Assembly (NCBI GenBank): GCA_023430565.1
Contig: JAEZAD010000057.1
Location: 1 to 26,813 of the forward strand
Direction of reading: 5' to 3'
From: Verrucomicrobiota bacterium
GTDB lineage: Bacteria; Verrucomicrobiota; Verrucomicrobiia; Opitutales; Opitutaceae
Length of the DNA: 26,813 nt
Shown here: positions 1 to 10,700 of the stretch, in pieces
How positions within the stretch are numbered: the stretch's first letter is position 1
How the letters are laid out: every line of letters starts with the position of its first letter
The notes under the pieces: model-generated
Database searches by the model: none
The model's input: the letters and a program-made list of their open reading frames with translations, nothing else
What the model was told of the DNA's origin: nothing
Program-made: the position numbers and the translations under genes

Positions 1-2
1 AG

Positions 3-704
3 CCTTCGCTCGGCCATGCCGAGGCCTACATCAATGTTCATCTGTCGAGGACAGGACCGGGTCATCATGGGAAAGCGATGGGCCCGTTTGTGACGGTTTC
101 GCGGGAATCGGGCGCCGGCGGCGCGACGTTTGCGCGCGCGCTGGCGGTGCGGCTCGACGAGGAGCTGCCGGGCGACGTGGCTTGGACCGTATTCGACCGT
201 AACCTCGTGGAGGAGATGTTGCAGTCCGAGCACTTGTCGCCGCGGCTCGCGCGTTTCCTGCCGGAGGATCGGGTGTCGGAAATCGATGCGTCGATCGGCG
301 AACTGCTCGGTCTGCATCCGAGCCTTTGGTCGTTGATCCAGCGCACGAACGAGATGATGCGCGAACTCGCGCGGAGAGGGCATGCGATCCTCGTGGGACG
401 CGGGGCCAACTTCGCGACGGAGAGTATCGGAGGCGGCCTGCACGTTCGGCTGGTGGCGCCGGCGCTGCAGCGGGCGCAGCACATGGCGCAGGAACTCGAA
501 ATACCGCTCGAGGACGCGGCGCGGCGCAATGCGCGGATCGACGTGGCGAGGCGCAATTTCGTGCGATCGGTCTTCGAGGGCGAAGTCGACCGGGCGAGCG
601 GCTACGACCTGACGATCAACCGCGGAACGGTGTCGCTCGAAGTCGCGGTGGAAATTTCGCTGGCGGCCTTGCGCGCGCGGGTGACGACCGAAGTTCCGAC
701 GTAG
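3..704 (+). CDS. Cytidylate kinase-like family protein, 5' end outside window
   Basis: Probable nucleoside-monophosphate-kinase-like P-loop protein of the cytidylate kinase-like family (Cytidylate_kin2 type); the real substrate is unknown. The first in-frame ATG is at 78 and gives 208 residues starting MGPFVTVSRESGAGG, the family's glycine-rich nucleotide-binding loop (SRE.GAGG rather than a classic GK[ST] loop). It is followed by VFDRNLVEEML, an arginine-rich helix and the VGRGANF strand at about residue 110. The frame stays open upstream of 78 to the window edge and reads AEAYINVHL. Relatives in this lineage, as I recall them, carry a similar short helix before the GPF.T.SRE loop. I therefore annotate it as 5'-truncated, but a start at 78 with a weak GGAAAG-like site just upstream is possible. 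The stop is TAG at 702-704. Family assignment is fairly secure; start and function are not. Confidence 0.75.
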   Translation, partial: PSLGHAEAYINVHLSRTGPGHHGKAMGPFVTVSRESGAGGATFARALAVRLDEELPGDVAWTVFDRNLVEEMLQSEHLSPRLARFLPEDRVSEIDASIGELLGLHPSLWSLIQRTNEMMRELARRGHAILVGRGANFATESIGGGLHVRLVAPALQRAQHMAQELEIPLEDAARRNARIDVARRNFVRSVFEGEVDRASGYDLTINRGTVSLEVAVEISLAALRARVTTEVPT

Positions 705-837
705 CGAGCGCCGAAGACTCGTCATTTGGGAGCGAGGGCGGGTGGGCCGCGACCGGACGCGGGTGCGCGGGGGCCTGACGGGGCGTTCGGGCGGGCTACC
801 GATGGCGGGTCGGCGCATGGGGCATTACGGTGCGGCC

Positions 838-978
838 ATGGGCATCGAAACCATTTTGATCGTGATCGGCGTGGCGGTGGTGATCGCGGTGGCGGTGGGC
901 GCGAGTCGCGCGAAGCGCAAGGCCGGGGGCACGCAGGCGCCGAAACCGCAGACGCCGTCCGATGTGGACCGCGGTTGA
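838..978 (+). CDS. Possible small single-span membrane protein, 46 aa
   Basis: Short reading frame beginning MGIETILIVIGVAVVIAVAVGA and ending in a basic, proline-containing tail. Residues 4-22 would form one membrane helix, and the following RAKRK cluster would sit on the cytoplasmic side, so an N-out/C-in single-span peptide is predicted. The frame can be extended upstream to ATG 817, ATG 802 or GTG 742, but those extensions are Arg/Gly-rich and look non-coding, so I start at the ATG directly before the hydrophobic stretch. There is no clear ribosome-binding site. It lies between two unrelated genes on the same strand. I do not recognise a family, and it could be a chance frame in high-GC DNA. 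Confidence 0.35.
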   Translation: MGIETILIVIGVAVVIAVAVGASRAKRKAGGTQAPKPQTPSDVDRG

Positions 979-1174
979 AGCGGAGGATCGCGCGGCGACG
1001 AAACGCTGACGCGTTGCGCTACGGTCGCAGCGTGCGTGGGCGACGGCGTTTTGTGACGAAAGGGTGACATCATCCGCGTCGCTTGCGGGCGATGGTCGCG
1101 GTAGACCATGCCCATGCCCAATGCTGCAGCCGCACGACGCCTGATTCCCTGCGATCGCCGGTGGGAGTGGGCGT

Positions 1175-1180
1175 AGGAGG
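1175..1180 (+). promoter_or_regulatory. Shine-Dalgarno site fixing the start of the first propeller kinase
   Basis: AGGAGG at 1175-1180 sits seven bases before the ATG at 1188. It decides between this ATG and the upstream in-frame ATG at 1083, whose 35-residue extension (rich in H, C and R) does not look like coding sequence and would bury the signal peptide. Confidence 0.75.
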
Positions 1181-1187
1181 ACGCGAG

Positions 1188-4100
1188 ATGAAAAACGCAG
1201 TCCCCTCGATGAGCACCGATTCCCGGTCCAGCGGTTGGTTGCGGGTGTGGCGGCAGTGGAGAACGCTGGCGGTGTGGGGCATCGCGTTGGCGGGCGGGGG
1301 CGAGTTGTGGGGACTCGATCCGGATCGCAGCCTGACCCAATACAATTGCCAGACGTGGCGGCGGTCGAACGGACTGCCGGCGAGTGCAGTGAACGCCATC
1401 GCGCAGACGACGGACGGGCGGATGTGGCTCGGGACGTCGCATGGCTTGGTGGCGTTCGATGGGACGGGTTTTCGCGTGTTCGATCCGACGTCGAACGACA
1501 GTGTGCCGTCGAAGTCGATCGCGGCGCTGGCCCAGCGGGCGGAGGGTGGATTGTGGCTCGGGCTCGAACGGGGGGGATTGGTCCACGCCGATGCGGGGGG
1601 ATTCGACCGGATCCCGGGGGCGGACTGGAGCGGGCCTTACACGGCGATGCACGCGTTGGTGTGGAGCCGGAAGGGCGGGCTGCTGGTGGCGGGGACGAAT
1701 CTGGCGGGCGTGCTCGACCCCGCCGGTCACTTTGAGTCGCTGGTGCCGGTGCCGGAGGCGGACGTGAATGCGATCTGTGACGACGAGCGCGGGCGGATCT
1801 GGATGGGGACGGTCGACGACGGGGTTTTTTACTGGGAAAACGGGAAGGTGTTCGAGTTTTTGGGCGGGGCGTTGCGCAACCGAATCGTGTCGTCGATCGC
1901 GATCGGGCGAGATGGCAAGATCTGGTTGGGAACGGCGAGCGGGCTGCTGTGCTACTCGCCGGAGTTCGAAAAGCTCCCGCTGGGCGAGGTGGCGGGCTTC
2001 AGCTCGCAGCCGACCTCGCTGCTGGTCGACCGTCACGGGGCGGTGTGGATTGGCACGGTGACGTCGGGGTTATTTCGGTATCACGACGGGAAATTCAGCG
2101 GGATCCGCAAACGCGACGGGCTGGCGAGCGATCGGATCCTGGCGCTGGCGGAGTCGGACGATGGCAGCATCTGGGTGGGCACCGAGGACGGCGTGAGCCA
2201 GTTGTCGGACGTGCGGTTCCCGGTGCTTTCGACGCCCGAAGGTCTGGCGCACGAGGCGTGCCTGTCGGTCACGCAGGCGCCGGACGGAAGCGTGTGGATG
2301 GCGACGCCGAGCGGGGCGTCGCATTTCCGGGACGGCCGGTTCACGAACTACGGGATGGAGGAGTCGCACGGGTTCACGTCGCGCTGGATCAAGCGCGTGT
2401 TCCCGGCGCGCAACGGCGACGTATATCTGCTCAACGGTCGCCGAACGATCGACCGGTTTCGGGACGGGCGGGTGGGGAAAAGCTGGCAAAGGGAGCACTG
2501 GCCCGCGGCGATCGCGGAGGATTCGCGCGGCGTGGTGGTGGCGTTCGGACCGGATTTGATGCGGCTGGAGAACGATGAATTCGTGCCGGTCGTGCTGAAG
2601 GACGGTTCTCCCGTCTCGCTGCGATGGATACGCGACGTGATCGTCGCGAAGGACAACTCGATCTGGATCGCGGCGATCGAGGGCGTGCAGCAGATCAAGG
2701 ACGGCGTGCTGCGGAATATCTGCCATGAGAACGCGGTTTATCACAGCACGTTCAATCATGTGCGGGAGGATGAGGATGGGGTGATCTGGGCCGCGCAGAA
2801 CACGGGCATCGCCCGGATCAAGGACGGCAAGATGAGCCTGATCACGCAGGAGCACGGGCTGCACGAGAACGAGGTGTATGCGATCGTGCCGGATCGATTG
2901 GGGAATTTCTGGATGGATTCGAGCCGCGGCATTTTTCGCGTCAGCGCGAAAGAGTTGAATGCCGTGGCGGACGGGACGGCGACGCGGCTGACCTGCACGG
3001 TTTACGACGGCGAGGATTCGGTGAAGACGACGAACAAGACGGCGCAGGAGTTTTCCGGCTGTCGATCGGCCGACGGGCGGGTGTGGTTTCCCAGTTCGCA
3101 AGGCGCGATCATGATCGACCCGGCGAAAGTCGAAGGGCCGCGGGCGCCGCCCGTGGTCTCGATCGAACGGGTGATGGTGGATGGACGGGAATTCTCCGGG
3201 ACAGCGGTGCCGAAGTTGGAGCCGACGGCGGGCAATCTGCAGTTCGATTATGTGGCGCTGGATTATCGGGCGCCGCAGAAAGTCCGCTACCGCTATCGGC
3301 TCGAGGGCTACGAGACCGCCTGGATGGAGGCGGGTGCACGGCGTTCGGCGTTCTACACGAACGTGGGACCGGGCGAGTATCGATTCCAGGTGCAGGCGTG
3401 CAATGGCGACGGCGTGTGGAACACGGCGGGCGCGGGCGTGGCGTTGACGCTGCCGCGGCGGTATTACGAAACGGGCTGGTTCCGCTCGGCGGGCGGAATG
3501 ATGGCGCTGGGGTTGCTGGCGTATGGCGGCTGGATGCTGCACCTGCGGAGGAAACACGCGCAGCTGCGGCAAACGCACGAGATGCTGGAAGCGAAGGTGC
3601 GCGAGCGGACAGCGGAGTTGCGGGCGGAGATCGAGGAGCGCACGCGGATGCAGCAGGAAGTGGAGCGCGTGCATCGCGAGCTGATCGAGATTTCGCGGCA
3701 GGCGGGCATGGCGGAAGTGGCGACGGGCGTGCTGCACAACGTGGGCAACGTGCTGACGAGCGTGAACGTATCGACGACGCTGTTGAGCGACCGCGTGCAG
3801 GAATCGAAGGTGGGATGGGTGAGGCGGGTGCGGGATCTTCTGGCCGAGCACCGGGGGGATCTCGCCGAGTTCCTCACGAACGATCCGAAGGGGCGGCAGC
3901 TGCCGGGGTTCATCGACACGCTGGCGGAAACGCTCGCCGAGGAGCAGGCGACGCTCGCGAGCGAACTGCGATCGCTGCGGAAGAACGTGGAGCACATCAA
4001 GGACATCGTCGCGATGCAGCAGAACTATGCGACGGTGTCGGGCGTGACGGAGAAGGTGTCGCTCGTGGAGCTGGTCGAGGACACGCTGCGGATGGACGGG

Positions 4101-4511
4101 AGTTCGTTCGACCGGCACGCGGTGAAGCTCGTGCGCGATTTTCGCGCGCAGCCGGTCATCACGGTGGAGAAGCACAAGGTGCTGCAGATTCTGATCAATC
4201 TGTTGCGCAATGCGAAGTATGCCTGCGACGAGTCCGGCCGGCCGGACAAGGAGATCACGGTGCGCGTCTCGATGGACGGCGATCGCGCGAAAATCACGAT
4301 TGCCGACAATGGCGCGGGGATCGCGGAGGAGAATCTCACGCGGATTTTCAGCTTCGGTTTCACGACGAAGAAGAAGCACGGGCACGGCTTTGGTTTGCAC
4401 AACGGAGCGCTGGCGGCGCGAAACATGGGCGGCGCATTGACGGCGCGCAGCGATGGCGCCGGGCGGGGGGCGGAGTTCACGCTGGAACTGCCGATGACGC
4501 CCGAGAATTGA
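1188..4511 (+). CDS. Propeller sensor histidine kinase 1 (Reg_prop / Y_Y_Y / HN-type kinase), 1107 aa
   Basis: Membrane sensor kinase with a periplasmic beta-propeller. Visible order: basic N-terminus and signal/anchor helix at about 25-42; Reg_prop repeats at about 65-650, with recurrent D(G/R)..W.GT..G(L/V) units such as DGRMWLGTSHGL, RGRIWMGTVDDGV and DGSIWVGTEDGV; Y_Y_Y domain at about 678-756; transmembrane helix at about 766-784; coiled coil at about 788-833; dimerisation box GMAEVATGVLHNVGN with phosphoacceptor H850 followed by Asn instead of the usual Glu; ATPase with LLRNA (N1008), ADNGAGI (D1040) and HGHGFGLHNG. There is no receiver or DNA-binding domain. The architecture matches the sensory half of hybrid two-component systems (HTCS), which in known cases sense carbohydrates; the ligand here is unknown. 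The stop is one base before the start of the next paralogue, so the two are almost certainly co-transcribed and translationally coupled. Confidence 0.93.
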   Translation: MKNAVPSMSTDSRSSGWLRVWRQWRTLAVWGIALAGGGELWGLDPDRSLTQYNCQTWRRSNGLPASAVNAIAQTTDGRMWLGTSHGLVAFDGTGFRVFDPTSNDSVPSKSIAALAQRAEGGLWLGLERGGLVHADAGGFDRIPGADWSGPYTAMHALVWSRKGGLLVAGTNLAGVLDPAGHFESLVPVPEADVNAICDDERGRIWMGTVDDGVFYWENGKVFEFLGGALRNRIVSSIAIGRDGKIWLGTASGLLCYSPEFEKLPLGEVAGFSSQPTSLLVDRHGAVWIGTVTSGLFRYHDGKFSGIRKRDGLASDRILALAESDDGSIWVGTEDGVSQLSDVRFPVLSTPEGLAHEACLSVTQAPDGSVWMATPSGASHFRDGRFTNYGMEESHGFTSRWIKRVFPARNGDVYLLNGRRTIDRFRDGRVGKSWQREHWPAAIAEDSRGVVVAFGPDLMRLENDEFVPVVLKDGSPVSLRWIRDVIVAKDNSIWIAAIEGVQQIKDGVLRNICHENAVYHSTFNHVREDEDGVIWAAQNTGIARIKDGKMSLITQEHGLHENEVYAIVPDRLGNFWMDSSRGIFRVSAKELNAVADGTATRLTCTVYDGEDSVKTTNKTAQEFSGCRSADGRVWFPSSQGAIMIDPAKVEGPRAPPVVSIERVMVDGREFSGTAVPKLEPTAGNLQFDYVALDYRAPQKVRYRYRLEGYETAWMEAGARRSAFYTNVGPGEYRFQVQACNGDGVWNTAGAGVALTLPRRYYETGWFRSAGGMMALGLLAYGGWMLHLRRKHAQLRQTHEMLEAKVRERTAELRAEIEERTRMQQEVERVHRELIEISRQAGMAEVATGVLHNVGNVLTSVNVSTTLLSDRVQESKVGWVRRVRDLLAEHRGDLAEFLTNDPKGRQLPGFIDTLAETLAEEQATLASELRSLRKNVEHIKDIVAMQQNYATVSGVTEKVSLVELVEDTLRMDGSSFDRHAVKLVRDFRAQPVITVEKHKVLQILINLLRNAKYACDESGRPDKEITVRVSMDGDRAKITIADNGAGIAEENLTRIFSFGFTTKKKHGHGFGLHNGALAARNMGGALTARSDGAGRGAEFTLELPMTPEN

Positions 4512-4512
4512 G

Positions 4513-7500
4513 ATGAGGACGACCAACGCACAAGGCGGACGAAGGGCACGGGCGCGCGGGTGGTGGCTGGCGGCGATCGCTTCGATCGTCGCGGCGGGCC
4601 AGGCGTGGGCGCTGGACCCGGAGCGCAGCGTTTATCAATACAACTGCCAGACCTGGCGTCGCTCGAACGGATTGCCGGCGAATGCGGTCACCGCGATCGC
4701 GCAGACGAACGACCGGCGGTTGTGGCTCGGGACCTTCCAAGGGCTGGTGTCGTTCGACGGGGTGGCGTTTCGAACGCTGGACAATCTGGACGCGAACAAA
4801 GCGATCACGTCGCTGGCGTCGCGCCAGGATCTCGGGTTGTGGATCGGGCTCGATCGCGGCGGGCTGCAGGGGTGGGATCGCCACGCGGTCACGCCGATGC
4901 GCGGGTCGCAGTGGGACGGACCGTTCTCGACGGTGCGGGCGTTGACGCATCTGCGGGATGGGCGATTGCTGGTGGGCGGGATCAACATCGCCGGCATTCT
5001 GAGCGACGAGGGCGAGTTCACGGAGCTGATGTCGGGGGATGCGATCGACGTGTTTTCCGTGCACGAGGACCAGGGGGGGCGGATCTGGCTGGGGACGGCG
5101 AAAAACGGTTTGCTCTACGTCGAGGACGGCGTGCTGAAGGAGTTCCCTTCGGGCGGGCTCGAGCAGCAGGTGATCTCGGCGGTGGCGGTCGATCCCGAGG
5201 GAAATATCTGGGTGGGGACGGCGAACGGCCTGCGCTGTTTCAACCGCCGATTCGAAGAGGTGAAAGTGCCGGAATTCACGTCGCAGCCGAAGGCGGTGCT
5301 CGTGGACCGGCATGGCGTGGTGTGGATCGGGACGGTGGCCTCGGGTCTCATCCGGCATTGGAAGGGCGAATATTCGACGCTGCGGAAACGGGAGGGACTC
5401 GCGAGCGACCGCATCCTGTCGCTGGCGGAGCTGGACGATGGCAGCCTGTGGGTCGGGACGGAGGATGGCGTGAGCCAGTTGTCGGATGTGAAGTTTCCAA
5501 TCCTGTCGATCGCGGAGGGGCTGGCGCACGAAGCGTGTTTGTCGGTGACGGCGGGGCGGGACGGCAGTTTGTGGGCGGCAACGCCGAACGGGCTCTCGCA
5601 GCTGGTGAACGGGACGTTCGTCACGTATGGGCACGAGAATCGCGACGGCTTCACCTCGCGCTGGCTCAAGGAGGCTCACGTCGCGCGCGACGGAGACGTC
5701 TACGTGATCGGAGCGGCGAAGAACATCGACCGCGTGCGCAACGGGCAGGTGGTGCAGACGCTGAAGTTCGACTCGTGGCCGACGACGCTGGCGGAGGATT
5801 CGAGAGGATTGATCGTGGCACTCGGCGACACGCTGATGCGGATCGAAGGCGAAGAAGTCGTGCCGATGGTGCTGGCGGACGGGTCGCCGGTCTCACTGCG
5901 CTGGATACACCATATGATCGTGACCGAAGACGATGCGATCTGGGTCGCGGCGGTGGACGGCGTGCTGCGGATCAAGGACGGGGTGTTGCGCAATCTGTGC
6001 CACGAAAACGCGGTTTATCAGAGTTCGTTCTATTACCTGACGGAGGACGATCACGGCGCCGTCTGGGCGGCGCAGAACACGGGCATTTCACGATTCAAGG
6101 AGGGGAAGATGCGCTCGATTTCACAAGCGGACGGGCTGCACGACAACTCGGTGCATGCGATCGTGCCGGATCGGTTGGGCGGGGTGTGGATGGATTCGAG
6201 CCGGGGGATATTTCGCGTGGACGAGAAGGAATTGAATGCCGTGGCGGACGGTGGGGCGGAGCGCGTGATTTGCCGGGTGTTCGACGGGGAAGACGTGGTG
6301 AAGACGAACGACAAAAGCGCGCCGGTGTATTCCGGCTGTCGCACGGCGGACGGGCGGGTCTGGTTTCCGAGCTCGCAGGGTGTGATCATGATCGACCCGG
6401 CCAAGGCGAGCGGGGCGGCCGCGCCGCCGGCGGTATTCCTGGAACGCGTGCTGATCGACGGTCGGGAGCATGCGGTGGATCGGGAGCCGGAGTTGAAGCC
6501 GACGGCCGGCAACCTGGAATTCGGTTACACGGCGCTCGATTACCGGGCGCCGCAAAAGGTGCGTTATCGTTATCGTTTGGTGGGGATCGACGAAACGTGG
6601 GTCGACGCGGGCGGTCGGCGGTCGGCGTTTTACACCAACGTGCGCCATGGCCGGTATCGTTTCGACGTGCAGGCGTGCAACGCCGACGGCGTGTGGAACA
6701 CGACGGGTGCGAGCTTCGCGCTGACGCTGCCGCCGCGCTATTACGAGACGCTGTGGTTCCGGCTGGCCTGCGGGGCGGGCTTTCTCGGGTTGTGTGCGTA
6801 TGCGGGGTGGATGCTGCATCTTCGCCGCAAGCACGCGCAGCTGGAGCACACGCGGGAGCTGCTGGAAATCAAAGTGCGCGAGCGGACGGCGGAGCTCACG
6901 GCGGAGATCGAGGAGCGGAAAAAGATGCAGCAGGAGGTGGAGCGGGTGCATCGCGAGCTGATCGATATTTCGCGGCAGGCGGGCATGGCGGAGGTGGCGA
7001 CGGGCGTGCTGCACAACGTGGGCAACGTGCTGACGAGCGTGAACGTTTCCACGACGCTGCTCAGCGAACGGATCCGCGACTCGAAGGCCCGGTGGGTCGA
7101 CAGCCTGCGCGATCTGGTGAAGGAGAACGAGGCGAACCTCGGCCGGTTTTTTTCGGAGGATCCGCGGGGGCGGCAGGTGCCGGAATTCCTGGAGCGGTTG
7201 TCGGCCCATCTCGCGAGCGAGCGGGCGGAGCTGGTGCGGGAGGTGGAGGCGCTCAGCAAGAACGTGGAGCACATCAAGGACATCGTGGTGATGCAGCAGA
7301 ACTATGCGACGGTGCTGGGGGTGAGCGAGAAGGTGGGGCTGGTGGAGCTGGTCGAGGATGCGTTGCGGATGAATTCGAGCGCGTTCGAGCGGCATGAGCT
7401 CGAGCTGGTGCGGGACTTTCAGACGAATGCGGTCGTCGTGGTGGAGAAGCACAAGGTGCTGCAGATCCTGATCAATCTCCTGCGCAACGCGAAATACGCG

Positions 7501-7794
7501 TGCGACGATTCGGGGCGGACGGACAAGCGGATCACGGTGCGGGTGACGGCGGAGGGCGAGCGGGCGTTCGTCGCGGTGATCGACAACGGCGTGGGCATCC
7601 CGGAGGAGAACCTCACGCGGATTTTCAGTTTCGGATTCACGACGCGAAAATCGCACGGGCATGGCTTCGGGCTGCACAACGGGGCGCTCGCGGCGAAGAA
7701 CCTCGGCGGCTCGCTGACGGTGCGGAGCGACGGCCCGGGGCGCGGGGCGCAGTTCATCCTCGAACTGCCGCTGACCAAACCCGCTGCGACATGA
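4513..7794 (+). CDS. Propeller sensor histidine kinase 2, 1093 aa
   Basis: Close paralogue of the preceding kinase with the same layout: signal peptide ending near AWA at 31-33, mature start LDPERSVYQYNCQTW, Reg_prop propeller at about 55-640, Y_Y_Y domain at about 663-740, transmembrane helix at about 748-766, coiled coil at about 771-822, HN-type box with H834, N-box N992, and G1 box IDNGVGI with D1024. Large blocks of the propeller match paralogue 1 almost residue for residue (for example the stretches containing GTEDGVSQLSDV, LAHEACLSVT and VMIDPAK-like IMIDPAK), pointing to a fairly recent tandem duplication. The start is the ATG one base after the upstream TGA. Its own TGA overlaps the next ATG in an ATGA arrangement at 7791-7794, so translation of the three kinases is coupled. 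It has no output domain. Confidence 0.93.
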   Translation: MRTTNAQGGRRARARGWWLAAIASIVAAGQAWALDPERSVYQYNCQTWRRSNGLPANAVTAIAQTNDRRLWLGTFQGLVSFDGVAFRTLDNLDANKAITSLASRQDLGLWIGLDRGGLQGWDRHAVTPMRGSQWDGPFSTVRALTHLRDGRLLVGGINIAGILSDEGEFTELMSGDAIDVFSVHEDQGGRIWLGTAKNGLLYVEDGVLKEFPSGGLEQQVISAVAVDPEGNIWVGTANGLRCFNRRFEEVKVPEFTSQPKAVLVDRHGVVWIGTVASGLIRHWKGEYSTLRKREGLASDRILSLAELDDGSLWVGTEDGVSQLSDVKFPILSIAEGLAHEACLSVTAGRDGSLWAATPNGLSQLVNGTFVTYGHENRDGFTSRWLKEAHVARDGDVYVIGAAKNIDRVRNGQVVQTLKFDSWPTTLAEDSRGLIVALGDTLMRIEGEEVVPMVLADGSPVSLRWIHHMIVTEDDAIWVAAVDGVLRIKDGVLRNLCHENAVYQSSFYYLTEDDHGAVWAAQNTGISRFKEGKMRSISQADGLHDNSVHAIVPDRLGGVWMDSSRGIFRVDEKELNAVADGGAERVICRVFDGEDVVKTNDKSAPVYSGCRTADGRVWFPSSQGVIMIDPAKASGAAAPPAVFLERVLIDGREHAVDREPELKPTAGNLEFGYTALDYRAPQKVRYRYRLVGIDETWVDAGGRRSAFYTNVRHGRYRFDVQACNADGVWNTTGASFALTLPPRYYETLWFRLACGAGFLGLCAYAGWMLHLRRKHAQLEHTRELLEIKVRERTAELTAEIEERKKMQQEVERVHRELIDISRQAGMAEVATGVLHNVGNVLTSVNVSTTLLSERIRDSKARWVDSLRDLVKENEANLGRFFSEDPRGRQVPEFLERLSAHLASERAELVREVEALSKNVEHIKDIVVMQQNYATVLGVSEKVGLVELVEDALRMNSSAFERHELELVRDFQTNAVVVVEKHKVLQILINLLRNAKYACDDSGRTDKRITVRVTAEGERAFVAVIDNGVGIPEENLTRIFSFGFTTRKSHGHGFGLHNGALAAKNLGGSLTVRSDGPGRGAQFILELPLTKPAAT

Positions 7795-10700
7795 CCATCG
7801 TGCGGCGACGTTCGGGCCGTTGGGCGTTCGCGGCGGCGGCGCTGGTCCTGGGTGTCGCGGTGGGCGTGCAGCGGGCGCGAGCGCTCGATCCGGCGAAGGC
7901 GATTTCGCAGTTCAACGCGCAGACTTGGACGCGGCAGCATGGATTGCCGGCGAACGCGATCAGTGCGATCGCGCAGACGAACGACGGTTATATCTGGCTG
8001 GGGACGGGCCAGGGACTGGTGCGATTCGACGGACTGCGTTTCGAGATGTTCGCGGCGGATTTTCCAGGGGCGCGGGGCCGCGAGGTGCGCCAGATCGTGC
8101 CGGCCCGCAGCGGTGGGCTGTGGTTGACGATCAATCACGGCGGCTACGCGCACTTCGATGGGGAGACGTTCACGACGATTCCGGACGAACGATGGACGAA
8201 CCCTGCGACGACGGGGAAAACGATTCTGGAGGCGCGCGACGGAACCCTCTGGACGGGCAGCAATCGGGGAGTGGGCCGGTGGATACGCGACCGGTCCGGG
8301 GAGAGCTTCACGGATGAAACGGCGGCGCGGGTGTTTGCGCTCGCCGAGGACGGGGACGGACGGATGTGGCTGGGGACGGAAGAGCGCGGATTATTCATCC
8401 ATGCGGACGGCAAGGTGGTGCCGTTTGGCGATCCGGCATTGAAGCGCGAGATCATCTTCGCGATCGCCGCGGACCCGGAAGGCGGCGCGTGGGTGGCGAC
8501 GCAGCGCGGGCTGCATCGTTTCGACGCGCAAGGCGGGCGCATCCCGATTCCGCCGATCGATTCGGAGGTCAAAGCGCTGCTGGTGGACCGTCATGGCGTG
8601 TTGTGGATCGGCACCTCGAGCATGGGTCTCGCGCGCTGGGAGAATGGGGAATACGGGTTTTTCCGGCAGGCGGACGGGTTGGGCGGCGACGCGGTGACGG
8701 CGCTCTGCGAGGACGCCGAGGGGAGCTTGTGGGTGGGGACGCGCGAGGGGCTCACGCAGTTGTCGGACGTCAAGTTTCCGTTCGTGACGCAACGGGAGGG
8801 GATCGTCGGCGGCGTGGCGCACACGGTGTCGGCCTCGCGGCAGGGCGGCGTGTGGATTTCGACCTCGACGGGGCTTTCGCATTTCGACGGGAAAGCGGCG
8901 AGAAACTTCAAGTGGCCGATGCTGGAGAATGCGTTCGTGAAGCTCGCGTTCGAGGCGTCGAACGGCGACGTGTATTTTGTCGATGGAGACAAGACGCTGA
9001 GCGTGTTGTCGGGCGATCGGATCGTGCGGCGGATCCGGAGTGCGGCGTGGGTGGAAGCGATGGCGGAGGATGCGCGCGGCGTGCTCGTGGCGCATGGCTC
9101 GCAGCTGGCGCGGGTGGTGGGCGAGGAGATCGTGCCGTTCGAATTCGAGGGGGCGCCCCCGGCGTTCGGCTACATCGATAACATCGTGGTCACGCGGGAG
9201 GGCGCCATCTGGCTGGGGACACAGCATGGGATCTTTCGGATTTCGGGCGGGATCAGCCGGTCGTGGACGGCGGCGGATGGGCTCCCGGGCGAACGCGTGT
9301 ATTCGATTGCCGAGGACGCGGAGGGAATCATCTGGGCGGGGACGCCGGGCGGACTGGCGCGGATCAAGGGCGGCCTGGTGACCGCGATCCGAGCGGAGCA
9401 CGGACTGGCGGACGACGCGGTGTTTTCGATCGTGGCGGACGAGCACGGGTATTTCTGGATCGATTCGCCCGCGGGCATTTATCGGGTGAAGCGCGAGACG
9501 TTGAACGCCTTCGCGGACGGGCGGGCCGGGCGGGTGGCGTGCGAGTTGTTCGACGGGCAGGATTCGGTGAAATCGTTCGAGCGGATCGACCAGGAGTTTT
9601 CGGGGGCGCGCAGTGCGGACGGTCGGATCTGGTTTCCGAACAGCCGGGGCGTGACGCAGATCGACCCGGTGAATTTTTTCCGCAACACGGTGCCGCCACC
9701 GGTGATCATCGAGGAAATGCGGGCGGGAGAAGCGGTCCGGCGGAATCCGAAGAACGTGAGGCTCGACGTGGGAAACAACCGCGTGGAATTTCGTTTCGCG
9801 ACGCTCAGCTATGTCGCGCCGCGCAAGGTGCGATTGCGGTATCAGCTGGAAGGCGTCGACCCGGGCTGGGTGGAGGCGGGCGAGCGGCGGACGGCGACGT
9901 ATCAAGTGAATCCCGGGCGGTATGTTTTCCGGGTGGAGGCGGCGAATGGTTCGGGCGTGTGGAGCACGGCGCCGGCGACGTGCGAACTGGAGGTGCCGCC
10001 GGCGTTTTATCAGACGTGGTGGTTTGCGCTGGCTTGCGTGGCGGTGGCGGCGCTCGCGCTGGGACGGGTTTATCATTGGCAGCTGGAGCGGTGGCGCCGG
10101 CGGCAGAAGAACCTGCAGGAGGCGAACAACCTGCTCGAGGTGAAGGTGGCGGAGCGCACGAACGAGCTCGGGCAATCGCTGGTGTTGTTGCGGACGACGT
10201 TCGATTCAACGGCGGACGGAATTTTCGCGATGCGGTTCGACGGGGCGCCGTGTGTCTGGAACGACCGGTTTCTTGCGATGTGGGATGTGCCGCAGCGGAT
10301 GCTGCGAGAGGCGACGACGGAGGAGCTGGCGGCGTGGGCGGCGCAGTTGACGAAAGATCCCGAGGGAGCGCTGGCGCGGGCCAGGGAGCTGCTGGCGAAT
10401 CCGGAGGAGGAGGGCGTCGACGTGATCGAGTTGAAGGACGGGCGGGTCTACGAGCGCACGTGCAAGCCGCAAAAAGTGGAGGGCCGGACGATCGGCATCG
10501 TTTTTAATTTTCACGACATCACCAAGCGGCGAAAGGTGGAGGCGGAGATGGAGGAGATGAACCGGCGGCTGCGGGAGTCGTTCCGGCAGGCGGGGATGGC
10601 GGAGGTGGCGACGAGCGTGTTGCACAACGTGGGGAACGTGCTGAACAGCGTGAACGTGTCGGCGACGCTGGTGGCGGACCGCGTTCGCGGTTCGAAGGCG

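Noticed and set aside
1003..1033. ACGCTG...CAGCGT inverted repeat upstream of propeller kinase 1
   Set aside because: Six-base arms with a 19-base spacer are expected by chance at this GC content.
1083..1187. Longer N-terminus for propeller kinase 1 starting at ATG 1083
   Set aside because: AGGAGG seven bases before ATG 1188 and a signal/anchor helix near that start favour the shorter form.
2070..4526. 818-codon minus-strand open frame opposite propeller kinase 1, and similar long ones at 825-2036, 12202-14346, 14897-17380 and 18133-20058
   Set aside because: Antisense frames opened by high-GC codon bias. Their products are His/Arg/Pro-rich with no recognisable domain, while the plus-strand frames encode clear kinases and a receptor.
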